A stretch of 64,000 nt of DNA from Lyophyllum atratum. Taxonomy: Eukaryota > Basidiomycota > Agaricomycetes > Agaricales > Lyophyllaceae. Position 1 is the first letter of the stretch. Each line of letters opens with the position of its first letter. Made by a program: the position numbers and the translations under genes. The stretch is taken from the NCBI GenBank assembly GCA_014905825.1, contig JACGCN010000001.1, forward strand, positions 4,030,001-4,094,000, read 5' to 3'. Below are positions 10,546-23,053 of the stretch, in pieces. The notes under the pieces were generated by a model, which saw nothing but the letters and a program-made list of their open reading frames with translations, searched no databases and was not told the DNA's origin.

Positions 10546-12385
10546 ATGCCCACCGAACTCTCACTCAACTGCTTGGTTTTTCGTCAAGCGCTCAAGAACC
10601 TCGTCATCATCGACATTTTGGATACCAAGAACGTCGCCGACCTCAGGAAATTGATCAAGAAAGAAACCAGTCCTCACTTCGATAACGTCCCCGCGAACCA
10701 ACTCGACCTCTTCAAGGTCTCCATTCCGCTCAGTGACGACGACGACAGTCTCACAGCGAGCTTCGGTAGCCTCCGCCTCGATGAACAGATACTAGGGCGG
10801 CCTTGGCTCAAATTGTCGCAGGTTTTCGGGGACATACATGACGATCACGTCCACGTTATTGTAAAACCACCTGGTGAGTCCGAATCGCTTTCTACACTCA
10901 GGTCTCTTCCTGATAAGTTCAGCAGATACCCACCGAACTGAACCTCCTCCTGGCGAGCCACTTGATGTGAAACAAGCTCGCGATGCTTTCCTGGAGGCAT
11001 GCGGGAAAAATCCCCCTTCGAGCCAAGGAAAACCTCAGCAATTTCGGAAGCATCAGAAGAGGAGCGATCGGATGATTCCTTGCGATCGTCCCTACGGTGC
11101 CTCTGCGACAATTCCAGTGACTCTCCTCCATCCCGTTTTTGGCCGATTTAAAGACGATTGCGAGACATACACGCCAGGCAAGGAGGATAACGCGCTGGCG
11201 CTAGAGCTGCAGAAGGTTATGTCAGATATCTACGACGACGAGGACCAGCGAGCTAAGAAAGTTCGGGAAGTGTTTGGGGCTGTGGGCATCGTTTTAACAC
11301 GAACCAAGGTTGGGAGTACCAAGTACGAGACCGATGGCGACACCCTTTCTGGCCCCCACCGTTTCAACCTCTCGGACTTCAAGAATGAGGTCGCATGTAG
11401 TGGTGCGGAGCCATATTTCCAGGCGGGCTTGTACTACGTCGAGAGTACAAGGGATCATGCCACCAAGGTGCCCAATTCAGGCCTTCCATGCATACTCGTA
11501 CTTGTGTTCGGTTCGTCTCTCGATATTTCGTTCCCACCCATCCTGATATCCAAAACAGGTCCCTATATGAGCTTTGCGGGTGCGGCATGGACTGACCGCC
11601 CCAATCTTCAGGTACTCTCGCCGGCTCTTCCCTTCCACACGCACCACTCTGATACGACATTGAGAACCATAGCCGCGCGTCATCTCGGCGCCTACAAACG
11701 TGCGGTTCGTTCACTAGAGGCCTATTACCGGGACGAACTCCCTTCCACGACTGCCTCCAGCTCCTTATCCCCGCCTGACCCTCGATTTCCATACCCCACA
11801 CGTTTCACATCACTTGACGACGCTGCGGAATGCGTCTTCGAGTACGTATCGCAATTGGATCAAGATAAACTGCTGTTTGTTGCCCGACTACTACAAGGCG
11901 GCCGTGGCAACATCTGCATCAAATTTGCTCGCCGCTACTCCAAGGACGCGCATGGTTTCTGTGCATCCATAGGCGCTGCACCAAGACTGCTAGGATTCGA
12001 AGTCATACCCGGTGGCTGGTTCATGGTGGTTATGGAATTGCTCGGCGAAGACTATGTCAACTATTTCGAGTACCGTCGCCGTCCGGACTTTGACCGCGAG
12101 CTCACTCGTCCGCTCCTTGACGAAGTCAAACACAGCTTAACCCGACTACACGACGCGGGTTTCGTGCACGGCGATGTTCGCAACATCAATCTCATGTTTA
12201 CAAAGGGCAGTGAGGCGAAGTTCAGGCTGGTCGATTTCGATTGGGCGGGGACAATTGGAGAGGTGCGATACCCCATGAACGTTCATTTCGGAGATGATCT
12301 CTGGCGGCCTGATGGCGCATACGATGGCGAGCTCATCACGACTGAGCATGACCTTCAGATGATGGAAAGGATTTTGGACATTTAG
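10546..12385 (+). CDS. Crinkler-type protein: CRN header, central KNE domain, protein kinase
   Basis: The start MPTELSLNCLVF and the stretch through KNVADLRKLIKKE and LDLFKVSIPL match the ubiquitin-like header domain of Crinkler (CRN) proteins, first known as oomycete effectors and now found widely in fungi. Three exons are inferred. The intron at about 10,875-10,928 joins VKPP to DTHRTEPPPGEP; a 48-nt in-frame intron (about 11,511-11,558) joins LVLVF to GPYMSFAG. The central part has FKNEVACSGAEPYFQAG, resembling the KNE block of the restriction-endonuclease-like domains seen in CRN proteins. The C-terminal part is a protein-kinase fold with Lys in NICIKFARRY, catalytic loop HGDVRNINLMF (His-x-Asp, Asn six residues after the Asp) and DFDWAG in place of DFG, as in fungal-specific FunK1-like kinases. 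No signal peptide is visible, so secretion is unproven. It may act inside the cell. Confidence 0.85.
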
Positions 12386-13046
12386 GCAGCGTAGTAGAGT
12401 AGGGCTTAAATAATGCACTAGGACTTGACGTTCACTCAATACCAACAGAACATATGTCATTGAAGCTGCAGAGTATACTACTTTCCCTCGATGACCATCA
12501 TCGCGCCAACCCGGCCCCCGACAGTCGCGTAGAACTGGCGCAGTCGTGTGGCGCTAGTCTGAAGACAGCGAGCGTGCCGTCGGCGAAACACCTCGGAAAC
12601 ATATAAGGCGGCGCTTGGCGGCGGCGTGGTCAGCTTCAAGCTACGATATTTCTGGGTCATTCTCTTGATAGCGCCTTAACATCCTTGGTGAAATTAGAGC
12701 CCCACATTCCCTGCCATGCTTACAGCTACCGTGGGATCAACTCATCGAACTCGTCGTTGATCTTCAAGACCTCACTTCCTCGGAAATGTATGCTATCCTC
12801 AGCCACTCTATTCGGGCAGAAAAAATCAACATTAATTTTCCGGAGATCGAATCACCACACAGTACACACCTACCTCTTATCGCAGCGATTTGTATAGATA
12901 CCTTGGAACTTGTCTTGATTTATTTTGCTTTGGATTCCCGTACTTCATTGAACAGGTTTTGTGGGCCGTCTTTTGACTTGGATTCGTTGGTGTGGCTACC
13001 CATCACTCCTTTGGATGTACATCCATGTCTTGTCTTAAAACGGCCA
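12386..13046. other. Intergenic with an unassigned coding-like remnant
   Basis: Between the CRN-kinase and the NR2C2AP-like gene. On the plus strand, about 12,713-13,079 stays open and reads LPWDQLIELVVDL, then QDLTSSEMYAILSHSIRAEK. This has a protein-like helical pattern, but no start or partner exon was found. On the minus strand 12,478-12,660 gives a 60-residue basic peptide starting MTQKYRSLKLTTPPP, which I do not recognise. Neither is called as a gene. Confidence 0.35.
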
Positions 13047-13607
13047 TCAGCTCGATATGATTTTTCCTTCGAGCTTTAAATCATATACAGTGATCCTACC
13101 GAAAAAATCAGAACTTTGCTCGAAGACTAATTTCAACGAGCTCAGCCCGTTATCAAGATCGAACAGCGGCAGATCAAAACACTGCCTCCGGTTTACATCT
13201 TCGGGGTATATAGATGTCCACAGCCGCCAGTCTTTCTTTCCTTCCGCCTCGGAATCGGCGTAGAGGGAGCACTGTGTCCCGACGAAACCGCCTTGGAAGG
13301 TGAGCAGGATCCTGCGCGGGATCACGCGGTCTGCGAAGCCGAGTTGGACGTGTTGAGGTAGACCCTGTGGTATGAGAGTCTTGAGTTTTGAGTTAGGATA
13401 TCTGAGTATAGATGGTTCACCTGCTGAGATGTCCAGCACGTTTCCGGGTTATCGTCGACGAGATATTTTTTGCCGACCGACTTGTCCAGCGTCGAGCTGA
13501 CCCTGGACGTGGTGTCTGATTAGACAACGATGTCGCGAGAGAGAGGTGCTGACGGACTTAATAGTTGTGTCTGAAGTGATCAACGACACGAGATCGACGT
13601 CGGACAT
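13047..13607 (-). CDS. NR2C2AP (TRA16)-like galactose-binding-fold protein
   Basis: Three exons on the minus strand. The first encodes MSDVDLVSLITSDTTIK (start 13607). The second encodes VSSTLDKSVGKKYLVDDN and then PETCWTSQQ. The third runs from GLPQHVQLGF to LEGKIISS. The pattern of CWTS, the beta block LTFQGGFVGTQC, YPEDVNRRQCFDLP and SSDFFGRITVYDLKLEG follows animal nuclear receptor 2C2-associated protein, a small discoidin/galactose-binding-like protein of about 140 residues. In animals it is described as a repressor of an orphan nuclear receptor; fungi lack that receptor, so the fungal role is unknown. The predicted length, about 150 residues, fits a complete gene. The intron starting GTGAACC and ending CACAG joins SQQ to GLPQ in frame. 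Confidence 0.85.
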
Positions 13608-14122
13608 TGTGGACGGGGGTGCTCAGGGGTGCTCGTTAAGCGTCCGCGTCGACGTCGCCAGGTCTAAAAGTAGAACTGAGTTTTGTACTGTTTGGCTACA
13701 GCCTTGAACGGAGGAAGAGAGATTGGGTCGATATTCTCCTATTCTCTATCAGAATTCGTGTAGCGTTTTGAGGCCTTTACATGCGTTAGTTAGCCACGGT
13801 ATTTATTGAAATGTTCTATGTAGGGCTTTGAAAGAACAAGCATGGCGTTATGTGGCGGTTGGTGGCAGTGTGGAGATTACGTACGCAATAAGCACTTTCC
13901 AGACGAGGTCGAGCGTGTGTTCAACGACTTGACCACCATCGAGCGCGTCCTTCTCTCTTCAAAGTACTATATCAGCCTAGCCACTATCTTACCGAAGATT
14001 CTTGGCTCTGATCCAGAAAGACGTGCGCTACAGGTCAGACCCTCATTATCTGTGCATATCTTACTCCATCGGCAGCCACACTAAAGCTGAATGCACTCGA
14101 CATCCGTAGGGTCAATCTGAAT
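13608..14122. other. Intergenic or 5' region of the UBP2-like gene
   Basis: Contains an open frame at 13,842-14,084 that reads VERVFNDLTTIERVLLSS and onward. It could be an upstream exon or a separate remnant. I found no splice that joins it in frame to the methionine at 14,123, so the deubiquitinase is started there. The rest of the stretch shows nothing recognisable. Confidence 0.4.
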
Positions 14123-17100
14123 ATGGATAACAAAGACGCTCCGAAGCCCCGCCGCCCCCTTCCCACTCCGGGATCCGTGCCAGCGCAGAGGCCCAACACT
14201 CCGATCTCTGGTGCTATGAATGCGACGGCAGTGGCACCGACCTCTTTCTACGGAGCACCCAAAGCCTCGCCTCTTCCGACGCGTTCGTTCACCGTAGGGT
14301 CCAGCCACACTACATACGTACCCCCGGCAGACCTTCCACCCGCATATGTCTCCTCGTCAACCACGCCCGGGTTCCGCGAACCCGAACTTGTTGCGGAAGA
14401 CACCATGGAGACCTTGCCTGGGCTCGCACCCTCCCAAGGCTGGGAAAGTAAGAGTGGGACGGTGCCATATTTTGACAATGGTTGGGGCGGTCAGACGGAC
14501 GAGTGGGACTCGTACAACAATAAAATATCTACGACCGAAGGATGGGGGAGCAATCACGGAAGGGAGGATTATGCATTCGATGCCATGGATTACCACTCCT
14601 CGAAGCCCCTCGTCGATGTGACCATCGAGGGAAGAGACGAGTATGAGGAGAAGCATTGGTGGGACCCGCGCCTGCGCGAGAAGGAACAGCGTCCCGGGCC
14701 AGGAATACTTCCTCCTGTGCTTGCAGAGGAGTTACATGACCCAGATCATACTCTATTCTCAGTGAGCGTCACACCGCCGGATACGAAGATGCCTGCTGTG
14801 GTTCCTTCCCTTCCCCTTGTGCTGTCAAGCGATGCGGCGTCCGATGCACAGCCCACCCCCACCCCTCCACGCAATGCGTGGTCGTCTCCTCCTCCGTCAT
14901 CTGCTGCACCTACGAGCCCTGTCCCATCTACATCCACCACCGCACCACCGCCTCCTCCCCCTACAGAGAATGATGTCAGGACCGCCGTCCCTCATCCCAA
15001 CGCGTACTACTGTCCGAAAGAAAACGGCTGGGTCATCCTCAGCTGGAAGTCATCGAATGTGTCACCTCCTCTTGCCCAGACGTTCAAAGATTCCGATCAC
15101 CGGCCTCTCCCTGACAAAGAACGCCGGCGGCGCATGGTGTCGTGCATTGGTGACGAGGGCCAGCTCTTCGGCCGCGCCAACAGGACGCACCATTTCCACA
15201 AGTACCCAAAGGCGGTGGACTCGCACAAGCTTACTCCTCCCTTCCGAAGAGAAGAGTGGGAGGCGACCGAGACCGTCAAGCAGAAGAGACGTGCGCAAGC
15301 CGTCATGGAAGATATCGACATCGAGACGATAGATCCCCAGGAGCTTGAAGCGATAGATCAGGACGAGGTGGAGGAAGAGGGGGAGCTGTTGGACCTCTAT
15401 ATTTGCTGTCAATGTCAGTTCTACTGTGTCGCCTCAGGGGTCATTCCTGGTGTTATCCCACGCAAGTGCTTCGACGAGTTCGTGCGGGACAAGAAGAGCA
15501 ACCCGCTGCCTGGAAAATCCGGAGAACAAGCCATCGCACTGGCGATGGAGACTTTGATCACGTCAGTCCATAGTATCGTGCTAAACATTCGGCTGATAGG
15601 GATGGTGATCACAGCGTCATTGAGAACAAGCTTTGGAAAGGGGAAGTTCGGCTCCTGCGAACAACCCGTCCCAACTTCCAGCTGAAGGTTGGGTGGAATG
15701 CCAACACGTAAGTTTTTTTTCCTGCTCAAACCTTAATATGTTGCCTGGCATTGACGTGAATCAATCAGAAAACGGATGTTTGAGGCCTTGGGATTTACGG
15801 AGGAGGTATACGAAACGGAACCCGCCCTACGTGCGCCGCCAACAGGCATCTTGACTTCGGTAGAAAAAATGAATCGCCGGAAGCTGCTTCGTGCCTGGGT
15901 GGAAGTTAGTGCCTGGGTCGTCGATTTCAAGCGTATCAATGGTGCGTTCCCTTTATTCACTGTATCAGTCTATCCGCTCATTGCCCATGATAGCTTCACA
16001 TTTCAAGGACTGGGTGACGAAGCTTAAACCACACGTCCAGATCCAGAGCGCAAGAGAGATGTACCAGACTGCCATTGGAGCACATCCTGATCAGAGTTTG
16101 TACCTTTCATTCGACAGCTAGCCTCTTTCCCTTGCTGAACTCGGTCCCCCCTCCCCTCAGTTCCCCGCGGCGAACTATCGGCCCCTCTATTGCAAGCTGA
16201 CCACCTTCAGAATGATTGGCGGCAGCTAGGTTTGACACCGGTGTCTTATTCCGCTGGTATGATCATGCCACAGTTGTTTTTTGCTCCCTCTCAAGCATTG
16301 CCTTCAGACCTTCTTGCTTTTGCCTACTATGCCCAAGTCCGCTGCGACCCTGCAGGAACGATTGGCTACTTTACTCATTTCTCAAACATCGTGCAAGTCA
16401 TGCAGAACTTCCCGGGCTGTCCGCAATCCCTGCCCGAGATCCTAGCGACAGAACGGTCCCGCGACCGCTTCACCTTCGAGGATCTCCAACGGGCTGCTCA
16501 GACGCTGGGATTTGGTTCGGAGGGTGCATTGAGAGTGGAATACGATGAGACTGATGTGGAGGAGTCTTTCCTTGAGAGTGCATGGAGGGAGTGCATCAAG
16601 AGGTCGTGGAAGGATACGGAGCATGGGGCTGAACTGCTGAGGTCTGCGAATGAGGCGTTCAGGATGCTGGCGGAGGCGAGGGGGAGTGAAACGTTGAGGA
16701 GGGTGTGGGAGGCTGGGAAAGACCGCGTCATGACACCTGAGAAGGCGTATGATACGCTTGAAGTGCCCAATAATGTGGACGACTTCATGCTGATCACTGT
16801 TTACAATATGCGGGCAAGTTTCTAAGCCCTTCATATGTCCAGGAACTCATTGTTGTTGCTTTAGATGGATGAGCTGCCGTCACAGATTGATAAAATGAGG
16901 GAGGCGATGACTGTCATTGCTGAGGTTCGGGACAGCCAACGCCTCCGTCAGTTCATTGAAATGGGGCAGGACCGTATGTGCCTTTATCGTGTCTTCGTTG
17001 CATCCCACTGACTTCGGTTTATAGCTGGAGAAATTATCGTACCCATTCGCGCTGACTTGCCCCGGGGGCTTAATCAACTTGGAAACACTTGCTATCTAAA

Positions 17101-19219
17101 CTCGCTATTACAGGTGCCCCAACTCTAATGAATTATAAGTCACCAGCACTAATAACGTTTCTTCCATTGCTCAGTACTTTTACACGATCAAGGACCTACG
17201 GGAGGCAGTCACCCCGATGTCGAAGCTCGACTTGAAGTCAGTCGAAGACGAAAAATTCTCCGATGATGATCTCAAGCGGCATCGCGTCGGCGGGCGGCTG
17301 GTGACAAGGCGGGAAATCGTCCGCTCCAAGAAATGTAACGTATAATTCTTGACCTGCTCCACCCACTAATACCGAACACCCCCAGTCATCAACCAACTTG
17401 CGGAGCTGTTCTTCAACCTCGAGTACGCCGAGGCAGCTGCAGTCACCCCAAGCATTGATCTTGCCAAGTTGGCGCTTGTAACCTCGAGGGACGAGGAAGA
17501 GGACGAGGCGGACAAGGGCGGCACTGACTCCTCGAACGATACGGATGCGACGCTTGTCGACGATGCACCGCCGCGAACATCGGTAGCGGAAATAACCGTG
17601 GAGGCTACCCGCTCGCCCACACGCTCGCCGAACTCTGTGCTGGGAAAGCGGCCTCGGGATATGGATAGGGAGCCCAGTGCGATGGACTTGGATAGCCCGG
17701 CGGCGGTGCCACCTTCGCCTGTCCGAAATGATTTTACCTCGAGTCCTTCTCGGATGTCGGATTCTCCGCCGCCTCTTCTGAGCCCTGAGAGTCCGCCGAG
17801 GGCTTCGGGGTCGGGGTCGTCTTCACATGTCGATGTGGATATGAGGGATACGCCTGCGCCAGGCGGTAAGCCGCCGCCGCTACCGCCGCGCAAGTCGGCT
17901 CAGACTTCGGACTCGGTCATGATGTTTGGTATGTGGTCTTCATTTTTTATTTGGTGACTAGCTGACATCGATGATTTATCTCAAGGAAAACAACATGACG
18001 TTGCGGAGTGCATGGATAACTGCATGTTCCAGATCGAGACCGCATTGCTCAAGTTTGACGGGCTTGGTGACGCGCAGGGCGAGAGCTCTGACAAGACAAG
18101 TGTCGTGAAACGGTTCGTGGCCCGACTCAATATGTCTTTGCCCCATCTGATCTGTGCCCTTTTCAGGCTGTTCTATGGGAAGCTTCGACAACGCTTGACG
18201 GGCAATCTAGCTACGCGGTCATCGGTTCATGAAAAGGAGGACTTATTTTCGCATCTTCCGGTGAATGTGACGGTCGATGGTGTCGACATCTATGATGGCC
18301 TCAGCGGGTACTTCGACGATGTTGTCGAATTTAATGGCGAAAAGCGGAGGATGGAAGTCTCCCTCATCGATCTCCCGCCAGTGCTGCAGATCCAACTACA
18401 GGTCGGTCATATACACTACCGCTGTTTATTATGACAGACCTTATCTGGTTCCCAGAGGGTACAATTCAACCGCGAAACCCTGCAGCCTTACAAATCTCAG
18501 GCATACGTCAAGTTTGGGGAGACCGTTTACATGGACCGTTTTATGGACAATGCGGACCCCCATAAAAGAGCGCAGTCTAAGATCATTCAAGCTCAGCTTA
18601 ACGCATGCAGAGAACGCGTTCGGATCCTGCTAGAAGGCAAAGTTAGTATCTGGTTTCTAAGAATACCCACACAGAGCTGACTTGGTTATAGGAAGGCTCG
18701 TACCTTTCTGCGCTCGAAAACACGGGCAACTTCATGTCGAAGTTGGGGACTGAGATTGAGATGACCGACGACGACCTCCTGTTCCAGCTCAACAATGAAC
18801 AAGGCCTGCTCAAGGCCGAGATCGATGACCTCCGGGCTCGCGCGGATCAGCTGAAGGACGAGCTAGAGGCTATCTGGCGCGACAATACGGAGATCGCATA
18901 CGAGTTGACATCCGTATTCATCCACAGAGGATCGTCGCCGTCGTTTGGGCACTACTTTTTCTACTCCCGTCACCTACCTGAACAGCCCGATTCTTGGTTC
19001 AAGTACAATGATTCGGACGTTACGGTGGTGTCGAAGGAGGAAGTGTTGGCAGACACGACCGGTTCGACTGCAAACCCCTACTTGGTGTGTCCTGGTCATT
19101 TGTTTTTGCCCGCAGTTTCGAAGTTAATTGTTTTTCAGCTCGTTTTCGCGCGCAAGGGTGCTGAAGTCGTTGACACTGTGAAACGATTCGATCCTTCCAT
19201 GATGGACGACGCCTTGTGA
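14123..19219 (+). CDS. UBP2: Ubiquitin carboxyl-terminal hydrolase, UBP2/USP25-28 type
   Basis: Cysteine protease that removes ubiquitin (in yeast Ubp2, mainly Lys63 chains, with Rsp5/Rup1). Roughly ten or more exons give about 1,250 residues. The N-terminal 270 residues are Pro/Ser-rich and disordered. A conserved pre-catalytic region follows (GWVILSWKSS, then LDLYICCQCQFYCVASG with a Cys cluster). Next is a repeat of the UCH-associated type, EKAYDTLEVPNNVDDFMLI to DELPSQIDKMREAM. The Cys box is GLNQLGNTCYLNSLLQYF near 17,070-17,180. The USP domain has an acidic Ser/Pro insert around 17,470-17,900. The His box is SPSFGHYFFYSRHLP with WFKYNDSDVTVV, and the protein ends FDPSMMDDAL. The architecture is that of Ubp2. 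Introns interrupt both active-site boxes, which argues for a functional spliced gene. Confidence 0.9.
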
Positions 19220-19890
19220 TGACTTTGTTTATCTATCTTCTGATCCATTGGAAATACCATAATACTCACTTGCACATATGTATCATACCAGGTGTTGTTA
19301 GCCTTTTATTCGATTGAGAGCTCGCTCGGGGACACAATTTTGACATGCCAAACTAATCCTCTGGAATGACATCTGTAATCTAATGATCATGTATAGAAGA
19401 TAGACGATCCAGCCCACTTATGCCCGTAAACGCGTTTACTCTCAGCGAAAAGGTTTGACCCTCGGTAGTCAAGCCCTTGAAATCCTGCTTTCCCTTCCTG
19501 ACTATAAAGATTTGAAGCCACATGAAATGGCCTAGAATGACTAGCTATAGGATATGTAAAAGTGATTATGTCAAAGGGAGTGGGCTTCTCGCTTCACTCA
19601 GGTTGACTCAGAAAGGGCAGACATTCTAGGAGAAGAAGATCAGTCGAAGGTGTTCCAAGAGAAGTGGTGCGTCCAGCAGAGGAAGATTAGGGCTTCCACT
19701 CACCTATGAGGAAGGTACACATATGCCAATTGTGGGTCCTGGACGGAGAGATGAAATCGATACTATCAGGGCAGGGCCGATAAAGGTCGTTACATGATAA
19801 TAATATCTTCACGAAGCAGCATTGGACAGAACCATGCAAGTCTGTTCAACTGTAAGATGGAACTCTCAGAAAAGATTATCACCGACATGT
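19220..19890. other. Intergenic, no gene seen
   Basis: Convergent gap of about 670 bases between the UBP2-like gene and the small minus-strand gene. AT-rich stretches probably hold 3' UTRs and polyadenylation sites. No exon or RNA gene recognised. Confidence 0.5.
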
Positions 19891-20226
19891 TCACGAGACA
19901 CTGCTGGAGGTACGAATGTCGGTCACATCCACCGATACTTCTACACTGTCTGTCTTCTCGGGGTCCATGGAATCCAATATTCCATCCAGCTTAGCCAAAA
20001 TCCCGTCCAACTTGTCCTCAAGGCTGCCCGCAACACCATTTGCGTTATCGAGACGTTGAAGCAGTTCCGCGACATCGGCACCCTCGCTGGTACTGAGTTC
20101 GGACTGAGATAAGAGGGATTCAAGTCGTGTTATATCATCTGCAAGGGTTTTTACGTCTGCAGGCAGTCCAGGCGCGGCGGCAGGAGGCTGAGCAGGATCA
20201 GTCCCGTTCAGATTGGTGGAAGCCAT
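19891..20226 (-). CDS. Small coiled-coil protein, unrecognised
   Basis: Single-exon frame of 111 residues starting MASTNLNGTDPAQ. After a Pro/Ala-rich N-terminus it shows heptad-like leucine spacing (DVKTLADDITRLESLLSQSE; VAELLQRLDNANG; LEDKLDGILAKLDGILDSMD), predicting two or three amphipathic helices. The acidic tail lacks other features. It could be a small subunit of a coiled-coil complex such as BLOC-1 or a kinetochore complex, but I see no diagnostic residues and make no assignment. It is divergent from HPR1, whose start is 47 bases away, so the two share a minimal promoter. The compact arrangement and codon-like composition support a real gene. Confidence 0.65.
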   Translation of the reverse strand: MASTNLNGTDPAQPPAAAPGLPADVKTLADDITRLESLLSQSELSTSEGADVAELLQRLDNANGVAGSLEDKLDGILAKLDGILDSMDPEKTDSVEVSVDVTDIRTSSSVS

Positions 20227-20273
20227 TGTTCACGGTGGAGGACAGAGGAGAACAAGATTGGTGCTGACAAATC

Positions 20274-22893
20274 ATGTCGATGCTTTCGCTGCAACCACTC
20301 CTTACCTCCCTCCTAGAAACTCTCCCACCTGGCCCTGTAGAGAAGGCAAAGCTCGATGAACTCGTGCAGAAGACCGTAGAACAATCCAGGAAGATATCTC
20401 CCTCGGAAACTCGGAAAAGTCAATGGGAATATCTGCTGAAAAACGAGGTCTTTAAACTCGCGGTGCGTTCTGCCCCTGACGGCCGAGAGGACGTTCAATT
20501 GACAACATAATAGGCAGAAGAGGGTACAGCCCTGAAGAATGGGATGGAAGCCATATATTACGACCGGCTACGGAGGATGCTTGACGTCGTTCTTACTTTC
20601 ACCGAACACGGTACGCCTGTGGCGAGTCATACGCGTCGGTATGAGAAGTTGACATTGGTATTCTACCAGATGAAGGCGAACAGACCTTCCCATTTATCAT
20701 CCTGCAGGATCTCCTCGAGACACAAACCATCACATCATGCTCGCACGTCTTCTCATGGATTGAAAAGCGCTCAGCGCGTCTCACCGTCGGCCTAATACCA
20801 CAAAAGGGCAAAGCCCTAATACTCCTTCGCTCACTTAACGACCTGCTACGACGTCTCTCGAAAATGGGTTCAACCACGATATTCTGTGGCCGAATATTGA
20901 CGTTCCTGAGTGGAGTGTTTCCGCTGGGCGAGCGGAGTGGCGTCAATCTGAGAGGCGAGTACGGGCCGACATGGGAGAACGTGAAAGAACCTGGGAAGAA
21001 GAGGCTAAAGACTGAGAAGGGTACAGAGGACAACGAGACGACTGAAGTCGATGCGATGCAGGTGGACATGCAGGAGGATGAAGCAGCTGCCACAAGAATG
21101 TCTGAAAAGAAAGAAGGTACGTCGTTCTTCTCCATTTATATGTATCAGGTATAGACTAAAAGCTCTTCTTCAGAATTCTACAACACCTTCTGGTCGCTGC
21201 AACTGCCGTTTTCAAAGCCACCTCTTTTCGCCAGCGCGGACACCTTCCCGCAGTTCAAAGAGTCCGTGAATAAAGTCTTACCTATAATCAAAGAGGCTAC
21301 GGCGAAGGAGCGGGCTATGATGGGCAGTAGGACAGGCGCAGCTGGGGCGTCAATGAAACGGAAGCGGGAGCCTGACGCTGAAGAGGCTAATCTCACGGAT
21401 TATTTCTTTGCAAAATTCTTGACCAGCCCGGACCTAATCGACCTCGAGGTTTGTTCCTTGACGGCTTCTTCCAATGCCACATCTGACTCCCATTTCACAG
21501 GTTGCCGATACATATTTCCGCCGCCAATTCCTCTTCCAGCTCCTCATCCTTCTCAACCACCTCCTTACTTTCACCAAAGCAGCCAAGGCAGTCTGGTCGG
21601 CACCGAATAACCGCGCTCTGCAGATGGACTTCACGCTGGAACCAACCGACGCGCAGTGGGTGCAAGAGACCATCAACAAAGCGATGGAGGAGCTCAAGCA
21701 GACAACCCCAAATGGGAGGGTGTTCGCAGAATCCGTCAGCGTGATCCTTGAGCGAGAGAAGAACTGGGTGAATTGGAAGAACCACTTATGTGCTCCGTTC
21801 GATAAGGCGCCTGTAACTTACACGGTTGATGGCAAGAAAGTGGGTTTATTCGAAGCAACCAGTGCGGAGCGGCAAAAGATGAGGGAGCCACCAAAGGACT
21901 GGCCGTGGAGTCATGGGTCAGAGGCTCTGACAGAAATCTGGGAGATGGGGTGTCGTGGCTTGGAAGACTTGGAGAATCCATTCCAGTGAGTGCTAAATCA
22001 AATGGCGTCAAGCAACACGTCCTTATTCTTTCTCTAGGCCTGGTGATGTCAAAGACTTCGTCAAGAAAATTAGATTGGAAGATTACAGAATCGAAATGAA
22101 GAGGAAGGCACTTGCGGCATCCTTCAAACCGAAGCCTGCACCTCCTGTCTCTAAAGCAGTTACGCCGTCACCTGCTCCTGAAAAGGAACCCAGCACATCA
22201 CCAGTGACAGTCCAAGAGCCACCATCTACACCCACCCCTTCGGATATATTGCCATTGGCAGCGCCACGGCCAATCAACCTAGCTGGCTCTCCCCTTCATC
22301 CTTCACTACCACCGAAACCTGGCACATCTCCTGTGAAGCCATCACTGACGCCAACACCATCCTCCCAAGACGTGCCAAAGATTGCGTCACTAGTACCTCC
22401 TACCGCGGTTCCCGTTGTTACGGTGTCCACTCCCACTCCTACTTCTGCCCCAGCTGCTTTGCCGGTCCCAGGCCCGACTCCGGCCCCCAGCGAACCGGAA
22501 CCAGCACTTCCTTCGGACCCACAAATCCTGAAATACGAAGAAGTAAGCTTATCTCTCCGTCCTGACGACGTCTTCTCTGACGGCACCCTTGTTTCGCAGA
22601 ACAAGAACAGATGGGCATGGATTGCGCTCCGCACGGCCCGAGATCAGTATTTGCAGCACTTCGGAAGAATTGGGACAGGTGACATTGAGCTCCTGGCGAA
22701 AGAGATCGAGAAGGAGAAACAGGATCGGGAACGGATGCAGAGTGAGAAGGGGGAGGAGGTGAGTGGGGCTGCTAGTGTTGCTGTGATGGATGGTATGGAT
22801 AGCCCGGTAATAAATACGGTACCGCCGCCTCTTATGCCGGAGGAGCAGGGGGTCAAGGCGGATGGGGAAGATGTAAAGATGGAGGAGGGATAG
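20274..22893 (+). CDS. HPR1: THO complex subunit 1 (Hpr1/THOC1)
   Basis: Core subunit of the THO/TREX complex, which couples transcription to mRNP assembly and export and limits R-loops. About seven exons. The N-terminus [20 protein letters not shown] is helical. The diagnostic block after [19 protein letters not shown] reads [20 protein letters not shown], then [20 protein letters not shown] with [12 protein letters not shown], as in THOC1. Further conserved blocks are [15 protein letters not shown] and the stretch [20 protein letters not shown], then [17 protein letters not shown] ([15 protein letters not shown]). A Pro/Thr/Ser-rich linker (about 22,130-22,510) precedes a short charged C-terminal helix. 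Animal THOC1 ends in a death domain; here the tail instead has [11 protein letters not shown] and a Lys/Glu-rich helix, so presence of that domain is unclear. Exon joins near 20,610 and 21,170 are approximate. Confidence 0.9.
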
Positions 22894-23053
22894 TTTGTAT
22901 TTACTGTACAAGGCCGGAATAATAGTCGCGTTTTCGGGACGGTGTTGCGAAATCGTCGACCGTGTTCCGTAAAAGTCAATGATCGACTCAAGATCGAGCC
23001 GAAAATCCATCCGATAAAAACTCATCTTGTTTGCCCTCGCCTCCCCACACGCC

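Noticed and set aside
12478..12660. 60-residue minus-strand frame starting MTQKYRSLK
   Set aside because: Short, no recognised motif, no splice partners; could be chance.
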